Part shown: one piece after another, positions 1 to 9,800 of the stretch
Numbering within the stretch: position 1 is the stretch's first letter
Layout of the letters: each line of letters starts with the position of its first letter
From: Duganella sp. 1411
Lineage (GTDB): Bacteria; Pseudomonadota; Gammaproteobacteria; Burkholderiales; Burkholderiaceae_D
Length of the DNA stretch: 64,000 nucleotides
NCBI RefSeq assembly: GCF_017833525.1
Contig: NZ_JAFICD010000001.1
Coordinates: 1 to 64,000 of the forward strand
Direction of reading: 5' to 3'
The notes under the pieces: generated by a model
Seen by the model: only the letters and a program-made list of their open reading frames with translations
The model's database searches: none
Told to the model about the DNA's origin: nothing
Position numbers and translations under genes: made by a program

Positions 1-2392
1 CCAGCGTCAACACCAGCGGCAGCTACACGTCGCTGTCGAACCAGGCGAGCATCACCGCTACCGGCGCGCTGGGCATTTCGGCCGGGCGCGACGTCACCGA
101 CACCGGCGGCACCATCGTCGCCGCCAGCGCGGCGATCCAGGCCGGACGCGACATCGCCTTCAACACGCTGCAGACCGGCAGCGCCTATGTCGCCGACGTC
201 AACGGCAACCGGCAGAACGACAGCAGCGTCACCTACAAGGTCGGCCAGATCTCCACCACCGGCGACCTGTCGCTCAAGGCGGGCCAGGACATCAAGCTGA
301 GCGGTACGCAAGTGAACCTGGGCGCGACCGGCAACGGCAGCATGCTGGCCGGACGCGACGTTGCGATCGCCGCCGTCGTCGACGAGGTCAAGACGCACCA
401 GGAAAACGACCCGGCCAGCAAGAGCTACAACAAGATCATCCACGAAGACCAGACGGTCGTGGGCGCCACGGTCGCCGTCGGCGGCAACCTGGCGATCAAG
501 GCGGGCGACGCGGGCGCGGGCGGATTGGCGATAGCCGGCAGCAACATCGCCGCCGGCGGCGCCGTCTCGCTGGCCGCCAGTGGCGACGTCAGCATCACGC
601 AGGTGCAGGAAAACCACCTGTCCGACGTGGCGGAACACCGCGAATCGAAGAGCACGTTCAAGAAGAGCAGCGACACGACCGCCGACTACAGCAGCGTGAG
701 CAACGTGGTCGGCAGCAATGTGAGCGGCGGCGCGGTCACGGTCAAGTCCGGCAACGACATCGTCGTCACCGGCAGCCAGCTGACGGCGCAGGACGCGCTG
801 ACCTTGAACGCCGGTCGCGACCTGCTGGTATCGAGCGCCGCGCAGACGGGCAGCGAAAACCATACCGCCGAGCACAAGAAGAGCGGCTTCTCGCTCGACA
901 TCACCGAGGGCGTTGGCTACAGCAAGAGCCAGGACAACAAGAGCGGCCGCAGCGACACGGTCACGCAGGTGGGCAGCGTGCTCAGCGGCGGCAGCGTCAA
1001 CGCCACGAGCGGGCGCGACACGATCATCACCGGCAGCACGGTGGTGGCCGACAAGGATATCGTCATCGACGCCAAGCGCGACCTGAGCATCGTCAGCGCC
1101 GAGGACAGCGTCGACAGCGAATCGACCAGCAGCAGCAAGAAGTCCGGCTCGATCGGCACGCGCTTCCAGGCGGCGGTCGGCACCGTCAAGACCACCAACG
1201 ACGGCACCGCCGACAGCGTGACGCAGGTGGGCAGCCAGATCGCCAGCCTGGGCGGTGATGTGACGTTGAAGGCGGGCGGCAAGTACACGCAGACGTCGAG
1301 CGAAGTGAAAACGCCGGAAGGCGACATCGCCATCGTCGCCAAGGATGTGCTGATCAACGCGGCCAATAACATCAACAACAGCACCGATCACACGACCTAC
1401 AGCAAGACGGCGATCGGCGGCACCATCACCTCGCCTGTGCTGGAGGCGGCCAAGAGCGTGGGCAGCATGGTCAAGGCGGCGCAGGGCACAAGCAATAGCC
1501 GCATGCAGGCGCTGGCGGCGCTGAACGCGGCGGCCGGCTTGAAGGATACGGCCAGTTCACTGATGAATGCGACGAACGCCGGTCTGCGCGTGAGCATCAG
1601 CCTTGGCAACTCCAAGAGCGAGAACAACGTCGTCTCGACCAGCAGCACCGTGGCCGGTTCGACCATCGCGGCCGGCGGCAACGTCAGCATCACGGCAACC
1701 GGCGCCGGCAAGGACAGCAACCTGACGGCGATCGGCAGCGACATCACGGCCGGAGGCAACGTATTGCTGTCGGCGGACAACGACGTCAGCTTGTTGGCGG
1801 CGGAAAACACCGTCAGTCAGCACAGCACCAACAAGTCGAGCGGCGCGAGCATCGGCATCGGGTTCGGCATCGGCGGCACCTCCAACGGCTTCACCATCGA
1901 CCTGGCCGTCAGCCAGGCGCGTGGCAAGGCGGATGGAGACGACATCGGCTACACCAATACACACGTGAAGGCGGGCAACAACGTGACGGTGATTAGCGGT
2001 GGCGACACGACGTTGAAAGGCGGCGTGATCGCGGCCAACAGCGTGGTCGCCGACATCGGCGGCGATCTGAACATCGAAAGCCTGCAGGACAGCAGCAAGT
2101 TCGACAGCAAGCAAAGCAGTTCGGGCCTGAATGCCAGCCTGTGCATACCGCCGTTCTGCTACGGCGCCAGCACGGTGGGCGGCAGCGTCAGCAAATCGAA
2201 GGTGACCGGCGACTTCCTGTCGGTGCTGGAGCAAAGCGGCATCAAGGCGGGCGATGGCGGGTTCCAGGTGACGGTAGCGGGGAACACGGACCTGAAGGGC
2301 GGGTTAATGAGCAGCAGCCAAGTGGCCGTCGACCAGGGCAATAACGTGCTGATGACCGGCAGCCTGACGGCCAGCGATTTGCAGAACAAGGA
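1..2392 (+). repeat. Long direct repeat, copy 1 (continues left of window)
   Basis: Bases 1-2392 align with 7246-9637 at a constant offset of 7245 bases at every point I checked, so there are no net insertions or deletions between them. Only scattered substitutions are visible. Identity falls sharply just after the shared GATTTGCAGAACAAGGA at the right end. Downstream, the pretoxin regions are related but diverged and the toxin tips are unrelated. Confidence 0.9.
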
Positions 2393-4259
2393 TGAGTATA
2401 GCGCCAGCGGATATTCGTTATCCGGTTCGGTCAGCGGACAGTTGGGAAATCAGACCGATTACAACAAGAGCTTGAGGGATAAGGGGTACACAGAAGAGCA
2501 GATGAAAGCTGTGCAGGGGCAGCCGACAGCTAGCGGGGGCTTCGGCTCGGCTAGCGGCAGCCAGAACAGCATCACACATAGCGGCATCAGCGGGGGCTTG
2601 GTTGTGATCACTGACCAGGTTAAACAGCTCTCGACCGGCAAGGATGGCGCTGGTGTGTTGGCAACTATCGACCAGACTGTAACGACGGAGAGCGCCGCGG
2701 CGAACGCAAGTTCACTCACCAAAGGCTGGGACGCCCAGCAATTGCAGAAAGAGGTGGACGCCCAAGTTGCGATTACAAAGGAGTTCAGCAAGCAGGCACC
2801 GAAGGCAATTGCTGATTTTGCGCAATCGCAAATAAAAGCGCTTGAGAAGGCGGGCGCAAGCGATGAAGAAATTGCCAAATGGCGCGAAGGTGGGGTGTAT
2901 CGGATAGCGCTCCATACCGTGAGCGGTGGCCTGACTGGTGGACTTGGCGGGGCACTTGGATCAGCAACGGTAGCTGGCTCGGCTGACTATTTAGAAAAAT
3001 TGCAGTCGATGACGATGAGCGCGCTGGTCGAACAGGGGCTGAGTTCCGGCACGGCGCAAATGTTTGCTCAGGGATTGGCTGAGGCGACGTCGCTTGCGAT
3101 CGGGACGGGGGTTGGCGGCATCGGCGGCGGTGCGTCTGCTTTGGGAACAGATACCAACAATCGTCAATTACATTTGCAGGAAATCGCAAAGATTGAAACT
3201 CTCGCAAAGGAGCAAGCGAAAAAGACGTGCCGCGGCGACGCCGATTGTGAGGCAAAGGCTTATATTATGTGGGCAGATGCGCTGGAACGTACGGCGAAAG
3301 GGTTGGTCGATGAGAAAGAGAGCGCAAAAAACCTGGCATACATCCAGACATTAGCAGCAGCCTCGAACGATCCCAATAGCGAAGGGGCACGGGGTAGATT
3401 TGCCGAATATATGGATGTGCTGCGCATCGCGCAATCCCTCTTGACCTCAGATATGGGGAAAGTGATTGTGGTCAATGGGCAGACAGCGTCCGCGAATGGC
3501 AGCGTTCAAACCTACTTCAGCGCTACGCAAGCACAGTTTTTAGACAAATATGTCAATACACTCTTCAGCAGGGCGCCGGATTCTATTGTTGTGGGGGAGC
3601 AGGCGCGGGATAATACTCGTATCGAAGTCTTCGGAGCACAAAATGGGTCGGCCACACCTATGTATGTGGCTGAAGAGTTGCTGTTGGGAGGTGCTGTCGC
3701 CAATAAAGCCGTCGCCTCGTTAGGACGTTATTTTGCGTCCCTTGACGTTGGATTAGCTGGGACGGTCGGCACCTCTGCCGGCGGTAATATTAGCGCGCTA
3801 AAGATGACAGAAGAAAGCATGTCGTTAGGCGTTTCCGCAGGCCAGAGATCGGTTCTCGCCCAACTGGAAGGCCTGGCCAATAATAATGTTAGCGGAGATT
3901 TACGCGAGTTTGTGGCTAATAACTATTTTTCGAGTAACGGGTTTAAATCTTTGCAAGGGAAGTGTGGTAGCAACTGTTTTGATGGCGTGTATATAAAAGG
4001 CGATAGCGTTTATATTAACGAAGTAAAGCCATTGACTGCCGAAGGGTCAATTCAATTAAGTGGGCCTTCTGCTACTGGGCTTCCTGCTCAAATGAGCGAT
4101 GATTGGATAAAGAACGTGTTGGGTCGATTGAAATTGTCGACAGATCCAGCCACCTTGGAAACTGCAAAAATAGTTCAAAAAGCTATTGATGATGGAAAGT
4201 TGATAAAAATGGTTACCGGAGTCAATAGTAAAGAAATGCGGGTTATCAAGATAAAATAA
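1..4259 (+). CDS. cdiA: CdiA/FhaB-type two-partner-secreted toxin, 3' part (5' end outside window)
   Basis: This is the C-terminal part of a filamentous haemagglutinin/CDI effector, which is exported through a TpsB partner and delivers its C-terminal tip into neighbouring bacteria. The frame is open from base 3, so the gene starts upstream. Residues up to about base 2400 are FHA-type beta-helix repeats rich in 'aGGnv', 'GRDv' and 'aGs.i.AgG' motifs. A pretoxin region follows, ending at the conserved NNRQLH motif (about 3157-3174), which plays the part of the VENN/NRQLH boundary of CDI proteins. Beyond it lies a roughly 360-residue AT-richer tip. Its last 110 residues contain Asp at 3981-3983, then Glu-Val-Lys at 4020-4028, spaced like the D...ExK core of PD-(D/E)XK nucleases, so a DNase or RNase tip is likely (inference). 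The gene for the likely immunity protein begins 13 bp downstream. The repeat part is nearly identical to the second copy at 7246-9637. Confidence 0.85.
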   Translation, partial: SVNTSGSYTSLSNQASITATGALGISAGRDVTDTGGTIVAASAAIQAGRDIAFNTLQTGSAYVADVNGNRQNDSSVTYKVGQISTTGDLSLKAGQDIKLSGTQVNLGATGNGSMLAGRDVAIAAVVDEVKTHQENDPASKSYNKIIHEDQTVVGATVAVGGNLAIKAGDAGAGGLAIAGSNIAAGGAVSLAASGDVSITQVQENHLSDVAEHRESKSTFKKSSDTTADYSSVSNVVGSNVSGGAVTVKSGNDIVVTGSQLTAQDALTLNAGRDLLVSSAAQTGSENHTAEHKKSGFSLDITEGVGYSKSQDNKSGRSDTVTQVGSVLSGGSVNATSGRDTIITGSTVVADKDIVIDAKRDLSIVSAEDSVDSESTSSSKKSGSIGTRFQAAVGTVKTTNDGTADSVTQVGSQIASLGGDVTLKAGGKYTQTSSEVKTPEGDIAIVAKDVLINAANNINNSTDHTTYSKTAIGGTITSPVLEAAKSVGSMVKAAQGTSNSRMQALAALNAAAGLKDTASSLMNATNAGLRVSISLGNSKSENNVVSTSSTVAGSTIAAGGNVSITATGAGKDSNLTAIGSDITAGGNVLLSADNDVSLLAAENTVSQHSTNKSSGASIGIGFGIGGTSNGFTIDLAVSQARGKADGDDIGYTNTHVKAGNNVTVISGGDTTLKGGVIAANSVVADIGGDLNIESLQDSSKFDSKQSSSGLNASLCIPPFCYGASTVGGSVSKSKVTGDFLSVLEQSGIKAGDGGFQVTVAGNTDLKGGLMSSSQVAVDQGNNVLMTGSLTASDLQNKDEYSASGYSLSGSVSGQLGNQTDYNKSLRDKGYTEEQMKAVQGQPTASGGFGSASGSQNSITHSGISGGLVVITDQVKQLSTGKDGAGVLATIDQTVTTESAAANASSLTKGWDAQQLQKEVDAQVAITKEFSKQAPKAIADFAQSQIKALEKAGASDEEIAKWREGGVYRIALHTVSGGLTGGLGGALGSATVAGSADYLEKLQSMTMSALVEQGLSSGTAQMFAQGLAEATSLAIGTGVGGIGGGASALGTDTNNRQLHLQEIAKIETLAKEQAKKTCRGDADCEAKAYIMWADALERTAKGLVDEKESAKNLAYIQTLAAASNDPNSEGARGRFAEYMDVLRIAQSLLTSDMGKVIVVNGQTASANGSVQTYFSATQAQFLDKYVNTLFSRAPDSIVVGEQARDNTRIEVFGAQNGSATPMYVAEELLLGGAVANKAVASLGRYFASLDVGLAGTVGTSAGGNISALKMTEESMSLGVSAGQRSVLAQLEGLANNNVSGDLREFVANNYFSSNGFKSLQGKCGSNCFDGVYIKGDSVYINEVKPLTAEGSIQLSGPSATGLPAQMSDDWIKNVLGRLKLSTDPATLETAKIVQKAIDDGKLIKMVTGVNSKEMRVIKIK

Positions 4260-4272
4260 AAGGTGCGAAGAA

Positions 4273-5079
4273 ATGGATTCAATGAGTCGCGAACAAAAAC
4301 TTGTAGCACTAATAAAATTTGACGAACAATTCTTGCCTAGGTGGACTGATTCATTTAATAATAGGCGCGATAAGGTTCATCTCGGTTCTATCTTGCTTTC
4401 CATGAGTAATTATTGGCGGGCAAAAGCGATGTATGCATGGTTTGTTCAAGGCGATACGAACGCTTTCAGACAGCATTGTTACCTTGCTAGCAAGCTGACC
4501 TTGGCTAGTGTAGGGGAAAGTGGCGGGGCCACTTTCGAGCTAAGCGGAGATATCATGTTTGCTTTATTGTCGGATAACTCAGAGGTAGTCAAGTCAATGT
4601 CTGAAGTAGAGACGCCTCAACTTAAGGAAGAACGTAATAACCCGGAAAGTATACGGTCGCTTTTTTATATGCTCCAACTGGCAATTCGTGGAAGCGATGA
4701 AAAACTTGAAGAAATGATTGATAGTATCGCGAAAAAAGGAAAACGACATGCTCGCGAGGAAGCGTCAGCGGGAAAGGACTTCTTCTCGCTTTTACTTAAA
4801 CGAGACCAAAGTGGGTTGGAGGATCTAATTCAAAAACATGCCCGTATGAAAAATCATGATGTCATTACCGACGGCTTTATGGCCTATCTTGGTACAGTAG
4901 AGGCAAAACTATGTTGGTATAAAAAAATTCCAGTGAAAATCGAAAGTCCCATGATTCCAGCGGAATTGATGCCTGTTGTGCCTCTTGATAATTATGACGA
5001 TGTCTATGAATTTCTGAAGCCGGGTTGGATACCGCCGCAGCAAGGTCTAATCGGGAAAATTTCTCGTTGGTTTACATAA
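4273..5079 (+). CDS. Probable CDI immunity protein, Imm49-like
   Basis: A 268-residue, mostly alpha-helical cytoplasmic protein without signal peptide or membrane segments. It lies 13 bp behind the toxin stop codon with a GGTGCGAAGAA ribosome-site region, which is where a cognate immunity gene is expected. The pattern 'FFSLLLKRDQSGLEDLI', then 'AKLCWYKKIPVKI', then a Pro-rich stretch and 'YDDVYEFL' near the C terminus resembles the Imm49 family of polymorphic-toxin immunity proteins; this assignment is from memory. It should bind and neutralise the toxin tip encoded just upstream. Its base composition is clearly AT-richer than the flanking FHA repeats, as is usual for horizontally exchanged toxin/immunity cassettes. 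Confidence 0.68.
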   Translation: MDSMSREQKLVALIKFDEQFLPRWTDSFNNRRDKVHLGSILLSMSNYWRAKAMYAWFVQGDTNAFRQHCYLASKLTLASVGESGGATFELSGDIMFALLSDNSEVVKSMSEVETPQLKEERNNPESIRSLFYMLQLAIRGSDEKLEEMIDSIAKKGKRHAREEASAGKDFFSLLLKRDQSGLEDLIQKHARMKNHDVITDGFMAYLGTVEAKLCWYKKIPVKIESPMIPAELMPVVPLDNYDDVYEFLKPGWIPPQQGLIGKISRWFT

Positions 5080-5171
5080 GAATGAATGCGTCGGAGTAGG
5101 TTGTCGAAACTTTTTTGCGGTCACGATTATGCTTGGAAGGGAGCAATCTCTATTTTTGGAGGTGGTTTAAA

Positions 5172-5337
5172 ATGAAGAGGATTCTTTCCTGTCGTGACGT
5201 TTTCACTGGCGTTTTATCCGGCTTTCAGTCAGGAGACTATTGCACCGAGCGAGCTTCCTGGTGAAACGGAGCCGGACGCCAGAAGCTGGCTCTTCGATAA
5301 TTTGGGGCGTTTCATTCTTAAAAAATCTACTGAGTGA
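5172..5337 (+). pseudogene. Frameshifted small exported protein
   Basis: A good ribosome site (GGAGGTGG, 5157-5164) precedes ATG at 5172, but that frame closes after about 30 codons. From 5194 the +1 frame reads VTFSLAFYPAFSQETIAPSE and runs to TGA at 5335-5337. Joining the two frames gives MKRILS plus a hydrophobic stretch plus AFSQ, a plausible signal peptide, and then an acidic tail ending KKSTE. I read this as a short secreted protein gene inactivated by a one-base indel between 5188 and 5194. No family is recognised. It sits between the first immunity gene and the IS left end. Confidence 0.4.
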
Positions 5338-5359
5338 GGCCGGTTGCGCTATCTATACC

Positions 5360-6842
5360 CATGTCCTTATACACAAGTCCAGCCTGCGCATCGCCGAGCC
5401 TGAAATCAACTTAGCTTGCCAATTTTCGCTTCTGCCCTTGTAAACTGCCGATTTTTCGCGCTTACTCTCGTCTTTTGGGTGACGCGTTGACAATGGAATC
5501 GGCAGACTGGGCTGCAACGGAATTTGCACAGCTGGACTTGGCGACGCGCGCCTCAACAGGCGAGTGAGGATATTGATGGAGCGGTTTGCAGCGGATCCGG
5601 CGGCGAGAATTCCCGAGGCGTGCGACGGTTGGGGTGAAACCATTGCGGCGTATCGCTTCCTTGGCAACGAGTCGGTCGACTGGCGCGACATCATGGGGCC
5701 ACACTGGCAGCGGACGCAGTTGCGGATGCAACACGAGGCTGTGGTGCTGTGCTTGCAGGATACGACTGAACTCAATTTCAACGGTCAGCAGATCGAGGGG
5801 CTCGGCCCGTTGAGCTATGAAAGCCAACGGGGCATGTATTTGCATCCGACCTACGCAGTGACGCCTGCGCGCGTACCGCTGGGCGTGGTTGACGCTTGGA
5901 TGTGGGCGCGTGAAAAGAGAAATGAAGATGGCCAGCGAAATGGGCCGAAGGAAAGCGCGCGCTGGGTGGAGGGCTACGACCGTATCGCCGAGATGGCGCT
6001 GGAGATGCCGGGAACGCGCCTGGTGTATGTGGCTGGCCGCGAGGCCGATTTGATGCCCTTATGCAGCGTGCAAAACACCTGGGCCATCCCGCCGATTGGT
6101 TGGTTCGTGCCGCGCACAATCGCTGCGTGCCCGATCACGGCAAGCTGTTCGATGTGACGACCCGTGAAGCGCCAATGGGCGAGATCAGCTTTACGATGGC
6201 CTCACGCCATGGCGTCAAAGAGCGGGTGGTACGACAGCAGTTATGGGCCCGGCGCGTGGAACTGGGCGCCGGCAAAGGCGGTGCCGTCACCGTTACCTGC
6301 ATCGTGGCGCGGGAGGTGGGCGCGCCGGCAAGAACCAAGGCAGTTGAATGGCGCTTGCTGACCAATCGCCATGCCGGCTCGCTCGATGAGGTCAATGAAT
6401 TGATCGATTGGTACAGGGCGCGCTGGGAAATCGAGATGCTGTTCGACATTCTGAAAAATGCCTGCCGAGTCGAAGCCTTGCAACTGTCCGGCGTTGACCG
6501 TTTGGAGCGTGCCCTGGCCATGTTCATGGTCGTGGGATGGCGGGTTGCATATCTGATGCGCCTGGGACGAACCAGTCAGGATTTGGACGCCGGGCGCTAC
6601 TTCGATTGGGCCGAAATTAAGGCCGCCTACGTGCTGGCCAAGAAGCCCCAACCGGCCAGGCCAGACTTGAACGAAGTGATCAGGCTATTGCACAGCGAGC
6701 CGGCTTCCTGGCAAGGAAAGGCGATGGTGAACCAGGTGTGAAAGCGATCTGGAAGGGACTGACCAAGATACGACTCGTCGCTGAAGCGCTACGAGAAATG
6801 AACTCGGCGTACGACTAACGCCGAGTTGTGTATAAAGGCATG
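5360..6842 (+). mobile_element. Degenerate IS50/Tn5-like element (IS4 family)
   Basis: Imperfect terminal inverted repeats lie at 5360-5378 (CATGTCCTTATACACAAGT) and 6824-6842 (reverse complement CATGCCTTTATACACAACT). They share the TTATACACAA core of the Tn5/IS50 ends. The roughly 1.48-kb length and the encoded transposase fit the IS4 family. The 9 bp outside each end (atctatacc and ggtaagacc) are not identical, so no target-site duplication is seen. This suggests that the right flank was joined by a later rearrangement rather than by simple insertion. The element separates the intact toxin/immunity pair from the truncated second cdiA copy. Confidence 0.75.
5493..6741 (+). pseudogene. IS4-family transposase, two frameshifts
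   Basis: Three successive reading frames together encode one Tn5-like transposase. Frame 1 starts at ATG 5493 and breaks near 5538, where the DLGDARLNRR motif requires one extra G. Frame 2 carries the first catalytic Asp (LQDTTELNF) and GREADLM. It breaks near 6060, where one base is missing. Frame 3 continues with MQRAKHLGHPADWLVRAA and contains the family signature Y-x2-R-x3-E-x6-K (YRARWEIEMLFDILK). Two single-base deletions leave no full-length product, so the copy is inactive in cis. Confidence 0.85.
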
Positions 6843-9800
6843 GGTAAGACCGAATTGGCGCGGTGTGCGGCGCGCAGTGGTATCGCGCTGACGGCCGACC
6901 AGATCAGCCACCTGACCAGCGACATCGTCTGGATGGAGACCGAAACCGTCATGCTGCCGGACGGCACCGTCGAGAAGGTGCTCGTGCCCAAGGTTTATCT
7001 GGCGCACGCCGGCAGCGACGCCGTCAAGGCCGGCGGCGCGCTCGTCACCGGCGCCGGGGTCACCATCGACACCAGCGAGGGCATCGTCAACCGTGGCGGC
7101 GTCATCGACGGCGGCAATGGCCGCACCGTGCTCATCGCCGGGCAGGACATCGTCAACCAGGGCGGCGCCATCAAGGGTGGCGATGTCGGCCTGAAGGCGG
7201 GGCGCGACGTCATCAATCAATCGCTCAGCGTCAAGCAGGAATACGCCAGCGTCAACACCAGCGGCAGCTACACGTCGCTGTCGAACCAGGCGAGCATCAC
7301 CGCTACCGGCGCGCTGGGCATTTCGGCCGGGCGCGACGTCGCCGACACCGGCGGCACCATCGTCGCCGCCAGCGCGGCGATCCAGGCCGGGCGCGACATC
7401 GCCTTCAGCGCCCTGCAGACCGGCAGCGCCTATGTCGCCGACGTCAACGGCAACCGGCAGAACGACAGCAGCGTCACCAACAAGGTCGGCCAGATCTCCA
7501 CCACCGGCGACCTGTCGCTCAAGGCGGGCCAGGATATCAAGCTCAGCGGCACGCAAGTGAACCTGGGCGCGACCGGCAACGGCAGCATGCTGGCGGGACG
7601 CGACATTGCGATCGCCGCCGTCGTCGACGAGGTCAAGACGCATCAGGAAAACGATCCGGCGAGCAAGAGCTACAACAAGATCATCCACGAAAACCAGACG
7701 GTCGTGGGCGCCACGGTCGCCGCCGGCGGCAACCTGGCGATCAAGGCGGGCGACGCGGGCGCGGGCGGATTGGCTATAGCCGGCAGCAACATCGCCGCCG
7801 GCGGCGCCGTCTCGCTGGCCGCCAGTGGCGACGTTAGCATCACGCAGGTGCAGGAAAACCACCTGTCCGACGTGGCGGAGCACCGCGAATCGAAGAGCGC
7901 GTTCAAGAAGAGCAGCGACACGACGGCCGACTACAGCAGCGTGAGCAACGTGATCGGCAGCAATGTGAGCGGCGGCGCGGTCACGGTCAAGTCGGGCAAC
8001 GACATCGTCGTCACTGGCAGCCAGCTGGCGGCGCAGGACGCGCTGACCTTGAACGCCGGTCGCGACCTGCTGGTGTCGAGCGCGGCCCAGAGCGGCAGCG
8101 AAAACCACAGCGCCGAGCACAAGAAGAGCGGCTTCTCGCTCGACATCACCGAGGGCGTTGGCTACAGCAAGAGCCAGGACAACAAGAGCGGCCGCAGCGA
8201 CACGGTCACGCAGGTGGGCAGCGTGCTCAGCGGCGGCAGCGTGAGCGCCACGAGCGGGCGCGACACGGTTATCACCGGCAGCACGGTGGTGGCCGACAAG
8301 GACATCAGCATCGACGCCAAGCGCGACCTGAGCATCGTCAGCGCCGAGAACAGCGTCGACAGCGAATCGGCCAGCAGCAGCAAGAAGTCCGGCTCGATCG
8401 GCACGCGTTTCCAGGCGGCGGTGGGCACCGTCAAGACCACCAACGACGGCACCGCCGACAGCGTGACGCAGGTGGGCAGCCAGATCGCCAGCCTGGGCGG
8501 TGATGTGACGTTGAAGGCGGGCGGCAAGTACACGCAGACGTCGAGCGAAGTGAAAACGCCGGAAGGCGACATCGCCATCGTCGCCAAGGATGTGCTGATC
8601 AACGCGGCCAACAATATCAACAACAGCACCGATCACACGACCTACAGCAAGACGGCGATCGGCGGCACCATCACCTCGCCTGTGCTGGAGGCGGCCAAGA
8701 GCGTGGGCGGCATGGTCAAGGCCGCGCAAGGTACCAGCGACAGCCGCATGCAGGCGCTTGCGGCGCTGAACGCGGCGGCCAGCCTGAAGGATACGGCCAG
8801 TTCACTGATGAATGCGACGAACGCCGGCCTGCGCGTCAGCATCAGCCTGGGCAATTCCAAAAGCGAGAGCAACGTCGTCTCGACCAGCAGCACCGTGGCC
8901 GGCTCGACCATCGCGGCCGGCGGCAACGTGAGCATCACGGCAACCGGCGCCGGCAAGGACAGCAACCTGACGGCGATCGGCAGCGACATCACGGCCGGCG
9001 GCAACGTATTGCTGTCGGCGGACAACGACGTCAGCCTGTTGGCGGCGGAAAACACTGTCAGCCAGCACAGCACCAACAAGTCCAGCGGCGCGAGCATCGG
9101 CATTGGGTTCGGCATCGGCGGCACCTCCAACGGCTTCACGATCGATCTGGCCGTCAGCCAGGCGCGCGGCAAGGCGGACGGGGACGACATCGGCTACACC
9201 AACACGCATGTCAACGCCGGCAACAACGTGACGGTGATTAGCGGTGGCGACACGACGCTGAAAGGCGGCGTGATCGCGGCCGACAGCGTGGTCGCCGACA
9301 TCGGCGGCGATCTGAACATCGAAAGCCTGCAGGACAGCAGCAAGTTCGACAGCAAGCAAAGCAGTTCGGGCCTGAATGCCAGCCTGTGCATACCGCCGTT
9401 CTGCTACGGCGCCAGCACGGTGGGCGGCAGCGTCAGCAAATCGAAGGTGACCGGCGACTTCCTGTCGGTGCTGGAGCAAAGCGGCATCAAGGCGGGCGAT
9501 GGCGGGTTCCAGGTGACGGTAGCGGGGAACACGGACCTGAAGGGCGGGTTAATGAGCAGCAGCCAAGTGGCCGTCGACCAGGGCAATAACGTGCTGATGA
9601 CCGGCAGCCTGACGGCCAGCGATTTGCAGAACAAGGACGAGTTCAGCGCTAGTGGATTCTCGCTGTCGGGATCGGTAAGTGGATCGCTTGGTGACCAGAA
9701 GCCGCCGCCGGGGAAATTATCGGAAGATCAGCAAAAGGCTGCGGCGGCGGGCGGCAAGCCCACGGCCAGCGCCGGCGTTGGTTCGGCCAGTGGCAGCCAG

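Noticed and set aside
6789..8729. 646-codon minus-strand frame opposite the second cdiA copy
   Set aside because: Shadow of the FHA repeats. Arg/Ala/Val/Asp-rich low complexity, and overlapped by a clearly coding frame.
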